Shown here: piece by piece, positions 1 through 5,041 of the stretch
Position numbering within the stretch: position 1 is the first letter of the stretch
Layout: each line of letters starts with the position of its first letter
Assembly: GCA_030537695.1 (NCBI GenBank)
Contig: JAUNVJ010000037.1
Span: 1 to 5,041, forward strand
Length of the DNA: 5,041 nt
From: Tissierellia bacterium
GTDB taxonomy: Bacteria; Bacillota_A; Clostridia; Tissierellales; Peptoniphilaceae
Direction: 5' to 3'
Notes under the pieces: model-generated
Databases searched by the model: none
Told to the model about the DNA's origin: nothing
Seen by the model: only the letters and a program-made list of their open reading frames with translations
Made by a program: the position numbers and the translations under genes

Positions 1-17
1 AATAGTATTACAATAAC

Positions 18-44
18 AGGTCGTCAATAGAGGCGACCTTTTTT
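18..44 (+). terminator. Intrinsic terminator of an upstream gene outside the window
   Basis: An 8-bp stem (18-25 with 32-39, one G-T wobble at 24/33) closes a 6-base loop (26-31) and runs directly into six T residues (39-44). This is the classic rho-independent form for the + strand. No coding sequence ends inside the window before it, so it presumably ends a transcript from a gene to the left. It also isolates the operon that follows from read-through. Confidence 0.85.
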
Positions 45-255
45 AAAGCTTAAAAATCCAACATTATATTAAAGAGATAATCGATAGAATTATTGATTAT
101 AGCATATATAAAACACGCTATAAAAAGATTTAAATATTATAATACTGGAATAGAAAGATACAAATAAAAGAGAAAAACTCCTTATAATTCAAGGGTTATA
201 GATTCTTTATATTTTGAATAGGTTTTAAATTTTGTAAATTTATATATTGTATTTA
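45..255. other. AT-rich intergenic region without a recognisable gene
   Basis: About 210 bases of strongly AT-rich DNA lie between the upstream terminator and the operon promoter. I see no reading frame with a ribosome binding site, no tRNA, and no riboswitch core. A TATAAT at 138-143 has no acceptable -35 element at normal spacing. The only ordered structure I can point to is the dyad at 97-123. Such AT-rich stretches upstream of a promoter can act as UP elements or regulator-binding regions, but that is inference. Confidence 0.6.
97..123. repeat. Perfect 7-bp inverted repeat with 13-base spacer
   Basis: TTATAGC (97-103) is matched by its exact complement GCTATAA (117-123) across a 13-base AT-rich spacer. 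There is no T run after it in either direction, so it does not look like a terminator. It lies about 135 bases upstream of the operon -35 element. It could be a weak protein-binding dyad or chance in AT-rich DNA. Confidence 0.3.
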
Positions 256-284
256 TTGATTTCGAACTATATCAATGATATAAT
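256..284 (+). promoter_or_regulatory. Sigma-A-type promoter of the BMP/Nup operon
   Basis: The -35 hexamer TTGATT (256-261, 4 of 6 matches to TTGACA) is separated by exactly 17 bases from a perfect -10 hexamer TATAAT (279-284). The -10 is preceded by TG at 276-277 with one base between, giving the extended -10 TGATATAAT. Transcription should begin near 291, leaving a leader of about 38 bases before the ATG at 329. This is by far the best promoter in the upstream region and has the right distance to the first gene. Confidence 0.8.
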
Positions 285-296
285 AAAACAAATTAT

Positions 297-311
297 ATGA
301 AAACGTTAACC
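297..311 (+). promoter_or_regulatory. cre-like operator (CcpA or another LacI-family repressor)
   Basis: The sequence ATGAAAACGTTAACC matches the B. subtilis cre consensus WTGNAANCGNWNNCW at 14 of 15 positions; only the last base differs. It has the central CG and roughly palindromic arms typical of LacI/GalR-family operators. It sits at about +7 to +21 relative to the predicted start of transcription and ends 5 bases before the GGAGG at 317-321. A bound repressor would block initiation or early elongation. CcpA-mediated carbon control is the simplest reading; a dedicated LacI-family purine or nucleoside regulator is the alternative. Confidence 0.6.
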
Positions 312-328
312 TGTGAGGAGGAATAAGA

Positions 329-1369
329 ATGTATAAGAAATTAACTCGATGGATAATGGTACTATTAATAGCAGGATCGCTGTTCGCTTTAACCGGATGT
401 GGCGGAAAAAATGAACAGGCTGCTGACGGCAAAAAAGATGGAGTTAAAGCTCCGGGAGATTATAAAATTGCTTTGATTCTATCCGGTCCCATCAATGATC
501 AAAGCTGGAACGCAACTAACTATGCTGGATTAAAAGCTTGTAATGAAAGTTTAGGTACGAATATGGAATACATAGAAAATGTTCAAGCAGCGGACTATGA
601 ATCTACTTTTCGAAACTATGCGGAACGAGGCTATGATTTAGTAATGGCTGCGGGAACTCAATATGATGAAGCGGCGAACAAAGTAGCTGCAGATTATCCT
701 GACACAACCTTTTGCGTAGTTAACGGTTTAGTAGCTAATGGTGACAATGTGGCTCCTATTTTACCCAAGGAATATGAAGCATCATATATGGCAGCTTTGA
801 TTGCAGGAGAAGTTTCTGAAAATGGTCATTTTGGAACAATAGGAGGATTTCCAAACGATCTCATGGTACAACTCCTGGATGTATACGAAAAAGTGGCTGT
901 AGAAATTGCGCAAGAAAGAGGATTAGAAGGAGCAAAAGCTACCAGAGCTTATGCTAATTCTTGGGACGATGTTGCTCTTGGGAAACAAATGGCAGAAACG
1001 ATGATTGACAATGGTGCAGATACAATGTTTGTTTATGCCAACCAAGTAGGATTGGGAGCCATCCAGGGAACGTCAGAAAAAGGTGCTAAATTTATCGGTT
1101 TTTCATCCGATCAAAACAGCGTTGCGCCTGACACGGTCTTAGCTAGTGTATTCTTTGATTTTGAAACTTTTTATCAATGGGCCGTTCAAAAATATATGGA
1201 TGGAGACTTAACGGGAAATATGGTTCACGAAGCGGGAATCGCTGAGGGTATCTTTAAAGCTTCTTATGGACCGAATATCACTGATGAAGTAAAGAGTAAA
1301 GTTGAGTCCGGAATCGAAGCTGTTAAAAATGAAGAGGTTGATTTCCAATCCATGTTCAGCAAGCAATAA
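329..1369 (+). CDS. BMP-family (PF02608) substrate-binding lipoprotein of an ABC importer
   Basis: This 346-residue lipoprotein captures the ligand outside the membrane for the ABC transporter encoded just downstream. The signal peptide has a basic N-terminus (KK, R7), a hydrophobic core at about 9-21 and the lipobox LTGC (21-24), so C24 should be lipidated. Residues 25-42 form a polar linker. The BMP fold follows: first strand KIALILSGPINDQSWN (46-61) with the ligand-contacting ND-x-x-WN segment, then MAAGTQYDE (106-114), YANQVGLGAI (236-245) and FIGFSSDQ (255-262). The length is usual for the family. The start is fixed by GGAGG at 317-321, seven bases upstream. The IENV segment (82-85) and the replacement of the lysine after VLAS (270-273) by aromatic residues (SVFFDFE) resemble the Med / RfuA / adenine-binding branch rather than PnrA or NupN. 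The ligand may therefore be a purine nucleoside, a purine base or riboflavin. The family call is sure, the ligand is not. Confidence 0.93.
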   Translation: MYKKLTRWIMVLLIAGSLFALTGCGGKNEQAADGKKDGVKAPGDYKIALILSGPINDQSWNATNYAGLKACNESLGTNMEYIENVQAADYESTFRNYAERGYDLVMAAGTQYDEAANKVAADYPDTTFCVVNGLVANGDNVAPILPKEYEASYMAALIAGEVSENGHFGTIGGFPNDLMVQLLDVYEKVAVEIAQERGLEGAKATRAYANSWDDVALGKQMAETMIDNGADTMFVYANQVGLGAIQGTSEKGAKFIGFSSDQNSVAPDTVLASVFFDFETFYQWAVQKYMDGDLTGNMVHEAGIAEGIFKASYGPNITDEVKSKVESGIEAVKNEEVDFQSMFSKQ

Positions 1370-1383
1370 ACATTATAAATACG

Positions 1384-1420
1384 AAAAAATATGAGAGTCG
1401 GAGGATTCTCATATTTTTTT
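1384..1420 (+). terminator. Internal hairpin/attenuating terminator between binding protein and ATPase genes
   Basis: A 16-bp stem (1384-1399 with 1404-1419, one G-T wobble at 1397/1406) closes the tetraloop GGAG (1400-1403) and ends in seven T residues (1414-1420). It begins 14 bases after the lipoprotein stop codon, and no promoter is visible between it and the ATPase gene, whose AGGAGG follows at 1426. It therefore probably terminates part of the transcripts and protects the 3' end of the lipoprotein mRNA, so that the binding protein is made in excess. The outer part of the stem is A-T only, so termination may be incomplete. Confidence 0.8.
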
Positions 1421-1437
1421 AAAATAGGAGGAACATT

Positions 1438-2952
1438 ATGGGAAAAACCCTTTTTGAAATTAGAAATGTCAGTAAGTATTTTTCCAAAGTTGTGGCCAAT
1501 AAAGATATCACATTTGATATAAATGAAGGAGAAGTATTGGCTATTTTGGGAGAAAACGGTGCGGGGAAAAGCACTATTATGAAAATTTTATATGGCTTAT
1601 ACGATGCCGATCAGGGTGAGATCAAATATCAAGGGAAACCAGTCAATATCCAGTCACCGAAAAATGCTATGGCAATGGGTATTGCCATGGTTCAACAACA
1701 TTTTTCTCTTGTACCGGCTCATACTATAGTAGAAAATATAATACTTGGAAACGTTAAAGGGACGATTGATTTTAAAAAAGAAAGACAAAAAATAATAGAG
1801 CTTTCCAAAGAATATAATTTTCAAATTCCTATCGATGAAAAAATTAGAGATTTACCAGTTGGCGTTCAACAAAAGGTTGAAATTTTAAATGCTCTTTATA
1901 AAAATGCAAAACTACTTATTTTAGATGAACCGACAGCAGTTTTGGTACCGGAAGAAATAGATACTTTGATGAATTTTATTAAGGAATACAAAAACAAAGG
2001 TAATTCCATTGTCTTTATCTCACACAAATTGAAAGAAGTCATGGAAGTTGCAGATCGTATTATCGTTATGAGAAATGGTCTAAACATGGGAGAGTTGAAA
2101 AAAGAAGAAACCGATGAAAAAGAATTATCTCGTTTAATGATCGGTAGAGATCTAGAAAATGTCTATAATGAAGAAAAAATACTTTCGGAGGACATTTCCC
2201 TTAAGATAGAGGATTTAACTTATCAAACGAGTCAAATGAAAATATTAGACCATATTGAGTTTTCAGTTCACAAAGGTGAAATTTTTGGAATTGCAGGAGT
2301 ATCGGGCAATGGTCAAAAAAGCTTATGTGAAGCTCTTTGTGGTGCGATCTCTCCACAGTCTGGTACAATGGTTCTTGATGGAAAGGAATTAAACACCATG
2401 TCCGTTAAGGAAAGAATCGATTATGGTTTAGGATATGTTGCTGCTGATCGATATCAGGATGCCATGATTATGGATATGTCTTTAACTGAAAATATGTTTT
2501 TAAAATCCAGCTTTGATAAGAAATGGAAAAAAGGTATATTTGTAGATTATAAATCACTTCGAGGGTATACCGACGAAAAAATCAAAGATTATTCTATTAA
2601 AGCATCAGGTCCTGGTGATTTAGGACGATCTTTATCCGGTGGAAATCAACAAAAAGTCGTAGTTGCAAGAGAGATGGATTTGGGAAGCCGATTTATAATC
2701 TTTGACCAACCTACACGAGGATTGGATCTAGGTGCCATCAATTATGTACATGAGACTATTTTAAATGCAAAGAAACAGGGAATCGGCGTTCTTTTAATTT
2801 CATCAGAACTTTCGGAAATTTTTGCTTTATCTGATCGAATAGCCGTTATCTATCAAGGACGTATTCAAGGAATTTTTCATAAATCGGAATTAGATAATGA
2901 AAAAATTGGTCTATTAATGGCGGGATATTATGATAAGGAGGCGAGAGCATGA
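1438..2952 (+). CDS. Double-domain ABC ATPase, NupO/YufO-like, of the BMP-type importer
   Basis: The 504-residue protein drives import by ATP hydrolysis on the cytoplasmic side; two fused nucleotide-binding domains are the normal arrangement in this family. Domain 1 (about 5-235) has Walker A GENGAGKST (38-46), the Q-loop at Q86-Q87, the degenerate signature PVGVQQ (140-145), Walker B LLILDEP (159-165, catalytic E164) and H196. Domain 2 (about 255-500) has the degenerate Walker A GVSGNGQKS (287-295, Q293 at the lysine position), a good signature LSGGNQQ (399-405), Walker B with Q424 in place of glutamate, and S456 where the H-loop histidine would be. One functional site (Walker A of domain 1 with the signature of domain 2) and one degenerate site are predicted. 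AGGAGG (1426-1431) lies six bases before the ATG. The final A of the next gene's ATGA forms part of this gene's stop. The nearest family names are NupO, RfuB and the XylG/RbsA-like sugar ATPases; the neighbours favour the nucleoside/BMP group. Confidence 0.95.
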   Translation: MGKTLFEIRNVSKYFSKVVANKDITFDINEGEVLAILGENGAGKSTIMKILYGLYDADQGEIKYQGKPVNIQSPKNAMAMGIAMVQQHFSLVPAHTIVENIILGNVKGTIDFKKERQKIIELSKEYNFQIPIDEKIRDLPVGVQQKVEILNALYKNAKLLILDEPTAVLVPEEIDTLMNFIKEYKNKGNSIVFISHKLKEVMEVADRIIVMRNGLNMGELKKEETDEKELSRLMIGRDLENVYNEEKILSEDISLKIEDLTYQTSQMKILDHIEFSVHKGEIFGIAGVSGNGQKSLCEALCGAISPQSGTMVLDGKELNTMSVKERIDYGLGYVAADRYQDAMIMDMSLTENMFLKSSFDKKWKKGIFVDYKSLRGYTDEKIKDYSIKASGPGDLGRSLSGGNQQKVVVAREMDLGSRFIIFDQPTRGLDLGAINYVHETILNAKKQGIGVLLISSELSEIFALSDRIAVIYQGRIQGIFHKSELDNEKIGLLMAGYYDKEARA

Positions 2953-4013
2953 ACTCAAAACTGAGAGATTTATTACTATTTAATATTGCTGCAGTGATTC
3001 TCGGTTTGGTAGTAAGTGGAATTATGATTGCCATTCTGGGACACAATCCTCTGGAAGCATATAAAGTTCTTTTTACGGCGGTATTCCGTGATCGCTACAC
3101 TTTTGCCGATGTTTTTGTAAAGGCGACTCCTTTTATGTTTAGCGGATTAGCCTTTGCTTTTACCTTTAAAGCGAATTTATTTAATATTGGAGCTCAAGGA
3201 CAGTTCTATATGGGAGCTATTGCATCGGTTGCCATATCTTTGGCTTTACAAAACACTCTGCCAGGGCCTATTGTTTTGATTTTTGCACTATTGGGAGCTA
3301 TCCTTTTAGGAGGACTTTGGGGTTCTCTAATAGGTGTTGCAAAAGCTAAAAGAGGATCCAATGAGTTTTTGCTCTCCATGATGAGTACTTATGTAGCTTT
3401 AAATATTATGAACTATTTATTGCGTACGGTATTAATTGAGTCAAAAGGAGAATATCCACAGACAGATCCTCTGATTCGAAATGTCTGGCTACCAAGTTTT
3501 ATTTCTAAAACTAGACTTCATATCGGATTTATTTTAGCTGTGTTAACCTGTATCGGTATATGGATCCTATTATATAAGACCGGGTTCGGTTATCGAGTAC
3601 GTGCCGTAGGAAACAATTCGAGAGCGGCCGCTTTGGCAGGGATCAACTCGGATCGTATTTATATACTCAGTTTTTTTATTGCCGGAGGATTAGCTTCAAT
3701 GGCTGGATTTACAGAAGTCAATGGCGTTCAACACATGTTACTTCAAGGATTCAATCCAGAAATTGGAGCAGCGGGTATTGGTATTGCTATTTTAGCAAAT
3801 GCAAACCCTATTGGCATTATCTTTGCTTCTGTTCTTTTCGGTCTTTTGGAAGTCGGTGGAGTGATTATGGGTCAGATGATGGGAATTCCCTCCAGTATCA
3901 TTCAACTGATGGAAGGTTTTGTAATGATATTTGTCATTATGAGTTACTTCTTCCGTCGAAAAGTAGAGAAGAATCGTGAAATTAAAAAATTAAAGGAGGC
4001 AACAAATGATTAA
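2949..4013 (+). CDS. ABC permease 1 (PF02653, NupP/YufP-like)
   Basis: This 354-residue polytopic membrane protein is one half of the translocation channel. Hydrophobic segments are visible at about 8-30, 58-72, 83-100, 106-131, 140-162, 190-209, 236-255, 270-302 and 316-335; the tail from 336 is strongly basic and cytoplasmic. The segment FGYRVRAVGNNSRAAALAGI (213-232), followed by NSDR, matches the EAA-like cytoplasmic loop that contacts the ATPase in this permease family. FNIGAQGQFYMGA (78-90) is the typical ligand-pathway segment of the NupP type. The start is set by AAGGAGG (2935-2941), seven bases upstream, inside the end of the ATPase gene; the ATGA overlap of 4 bases suggests translational coupling. 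It is the longer member of the permease pair, as usual. Orthology to NupP in the strict sense of guanosine uptake is not shown by the sequence. Confidence 0.94.
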   Translation: MNSKLRDLLLFNIAAVILGLVVSGIMIAILGHNPLEAYKVLFTAVFRDRYTFADVFVKATPFMFSGLAFAFTFKANLFNIGAQGQFYMGAIASVAISLALQNTLPGPIVLIFALLGAILLGGLWGSLIGVAKAKRGSNEFLLSMMSTYVALNIMNYLLRTVLIESKGEYPQTDPLIRNVWLPSFISKTRLHIGFILAVLTCIGIWILLYKTGFGYRVRAVGNNSRAAALAGINSDRIYILSFFIAGGLASMAGFTEVNGVQHMLLQGFNPEIGAAGIGIAILANANPIGIIFASVLFGLLEVGGVIMGQMMGIPSSIIQLMEGFVMIFVIMSYFFRRKVEKNREIKKLKEATND

Positions 4014-4917
4014 TTTATTAGCAAGAACAGTTATGATGGCAACTCCTTTACTCTATGGTGCTTTGGCTGAGGTATATTCAGAACGAAGTGGTGTCATGAT
4101 CACTGCGATTGAAGGTATTTTTATCATGGGAGCTTGGGCTGGCTTTGTAGGCACTTACCTTGCTGGCTCTACTGTGGTAGGTCTTTTAGCGGCCATTCTA
4201 TGTGGAATTTTAATGTCCCTATTGTATGGACTAATTACGGTTTATTTTAAACAACATCAGGTAGTAACTGGAACCGCTTTAAATATTTTAGCTCTAGGAT
4301 TGTCTTCTTTTTTGTACCGTGTGATTTTTGGCGTTCCATTGAGTCCTTTGACGATTGATCCTTTACATCATATATCTATTCCCATTCTTTCCAAGATTCC
4401 TGTCCTAGGCCCAATTTTTTTTCAACAAAATATATTGACTTATGGAATCTATGTCATAGCGCCCATTATGTTTTATGTCCTATATAAAACTTCTTTGGGC
4501 TTAACCATTCGTTCTACAGGAGAAAATCCTGTAGCGGTGGATACAGCTGGAATCAATGTTAATCGTGTTCGATTTTCTACAGTAATATTAGCCGGAGTTA
4601 TGAATGGAATCGGCGGAGCTTTTTATTCTATAGGATTTTTAGGGATGTTTTCCAGTAATATGATCGGTGGTAGAGGATGGATTGCCTTTGCCATTTGCTT
4701 TTTAGGAAACTGGAACCCTTTAGGTGCAGTAATAGGAACACTTCTTTTTGGTTTAGCAGAGGCGATTGCCATCTTTATGCAATCCTCAGGTGGCACTGTA
4801 CTGCCTAACGAATTATTTATTGCTTTACCCTATATTTTGACGATTATATTGACAATTACAAGAAAAGGATTTAATGTACCCGACAAACTAGGAATTCCCT
4901 ATAATAAGGAAAATTAA
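4006..4917 (+). CDS. ABC permease 2 (PF02653, NupQ/YufQ-like)
   Basis: This 303-residue membrane protein is the second, shorter channel subunit and should heterodimerise with the permease encoded just before it. The N-terminal stretch TPLLYGALAEVYSERSGV (13-30), running into EGIFIMGAWAGF (36-47), is the hallmark opening of NupQ-type permeases. Hydrophobic segments lie at about 33-52, 55-79, 88-108, 143-160, 189-212, 224-257 and 269-285. The EAA-like loop that docks to the ATPase is GLTIRSTGENPVAVDTAGI (165-183), with R187. AAAGGAGG (3992-3999) stands six bases before the ATG. The gene overlaps the end of the preceding one by 8 bases in a different frame, so expression is probably coupled and near equimolar. 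The length is normal and no key segment is missing. The gene after it in many relatives, a nucleoside catabolic enzyme, is absent: a terminator follows within about 80 bases. Confidence 0.94.
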   Translation: MINLLARTVMMATPLLYGALAEVYSERSGVMITAIEGIFIMGAWAGFVGTYLAGSTVVGLLAAILCGILMSLLYGLITVYFKQHQVVTGTALNILALGLSSFLYRVIFGVPLSPLTIDPLHHISIPILSKIPVLGPIFFQQNILTYGIYVIAPIMFYVLYKTSLGLTIRSTGENPVAVDTAGINVNRVRFSTVILAGVMNGIGGAFYSIGFLGMFSSNMIGGRGWIAFAICFLGNWNPLGAVIGTLLFGLAEAIAIFMQSSGGTVLPNELFIALPYILTIILTITRKGFNVPDKLGIPYNKEN

Positions 4918-4966
4918 ATTAAGGGGCCAAGTTGGTTAGAAAAGATGTTTGAAAGAAGAAAATACA

Positions 4967-4996
4967 ATATTTTTGATTCTTTTAAAATCAAAATAT
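4967..4996. repeat. AT-rich inverted repeat before the operon terminator
   Basis: TTTTGATT (4971-4978) pairs with AATCAAAA (4986-4993) over a 7-base loop, and three further A-T pairs (4967-4969 with 4994-4996) can form past one bulged T at 4970. No T run follows on either strand at the right place, so it is not a terminator alone. It abuts the terminator stem at 4997 and may fold as a second 3' hairpin protecting the mRNA end. Its low G+C makes it weak. Confidence 0.35.
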
Positions 4997-5027
4997 AAAA
5001 GTCGAAGGTCTAGTTCTTCGGCTTTTT
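4997..5027 (+). terminator. Intrinsic terminator of the operon
   Basis: An 11-bp stem (4997-5007 with 5016-5026, one T-G wobble at 5002/5021) closes an 8-base loop and ends in five T residues (5023-5027). It lies 79 bases after the stop codon of the last permease gene, with no gene between. The A-rich left flank means the opposite strand also has T-rich DNA after the stem, so it could work in both directions if a convergent gene lies to the right. Confidence 0.85.
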
Positions 5028-5041
5028 ATATGGTTCTCTTC

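Noticed and set aside
138..143. TATAAT as a possible second promoter
   Set aside because: No acceptable -35 hexamer is found 15-19 bases upstream and there is no TG extension; such strings are expected by chance in AT-rich DNA.
175..240. Possible purine riboswitch in the leader region, suggested by the transporter type
   Set aside because: The conserved junction and loop strings of the purine aptamer are not present, and the region lies upstream of the predicted promoter, so it would not be in the transcript.
1391..1522. 43-codon frame on the + strand starting within the internal hairpin
   Set aside because: It starts in the terminator stem without a Shine-Dalgarno sequence and runs out of frame into the ATPase gene.
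1746..1759. Second cre-like string (GGAAACGTTAA core) inside the ATPase gene
   Set aside because: It has several mismatches at the 3' side of the consensus and encodes the conserved LGN-V-K-G stretch, so coding constraint explains it.
1896..2087. 63-codon open frame on the - strand inside the ATPase gene
   Set aside because: It lies wholly opposite the conserved Walker B and H-loop region of the ATPase, has no supporting ribosome binding site or recognisable domain, and is a shadow frame.
2846..3046. 66-codon open frame on the - strand across the ATPase/permease junction
   Set aside because: It spans the end of one conserved gene and the start of the next on the opposite strand and shows no recognisable domain; it is a shadow frame.
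4945..4998. 17-codon frame MFERRKYNIFDSFKIKI after the last permease gene
   Set aside because: There is no proper ribosome binding site at normal spacing, the composition is what AT-rich DNA gives by chance, and it overlaps the 3' inverted repeat.

Overview
The window carries one complete four-gene ABC uptake operon of the BMP / Nup type, all on the + strand. The order is a lipoprotein substrate-binding protein (329-1369), a double-domain ATPase (1438-2952) and two PF02653-type permeases (2949-4013 and 4006-4917). Low G+C, strong AGGAGG-type ribosome binding sites, compact terminators with T tracts and a Gram-positive-style lipoprotein signal peptide point to a Bacillota (Firmicutes) bacterium. 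Clostridia or Tissierellia would fit, but I cannot fix the genus.

Layout: positions 18-44 hold an intrinsic terminator, presumably ending a gene left of the window. Positions 45-255 are very AT-rich without a convincing gene. A strong sigma-A-type promoter (TTGATT, 17-base spacer, extended -10 TGATATAAT) lies at 256-284. A near-consensus CcpA / LacI-family operator sits just downstream of the predicted transcription start (297-311), ahead of the ribosome binding site of the lipoprotein gene. A 16-bp hairpin with a T tract (1384-1420) separates the lipoprotein gene from the membrane and ATPase genes, and should give more binding protein than transporter core. The last three genes overlap at their ends (4 and 8 bases) and are probably translationally coupled. 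An intrinsic terminator at 4997-5027 closes the operon.

How it works together: the lipoprotein is anchored outside the membrane and captures the ligand. The two different permeases form the translocation path. The single ATPase polypeptide supplies both nucleotide-binding domains, and its motifs predict one working and one degenerate ATP site. The closest well-known systems are B. subtilis NupNOPQ (guanosine), PnrA-type purine nucleoside importers and the RfuABCD riboflavin system. The binding protein looks more like the base/flavin-binding branch of the BMP family than like PnrA, so the ligand (purine nucleoside, purine base or riboflavin) is open.

I see no undescribed system here: no mobile element, CRISPR array, tRNA or riboswitch. 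The most interesting points are regulatory (operator placement, internal terminator) and the ligand question.
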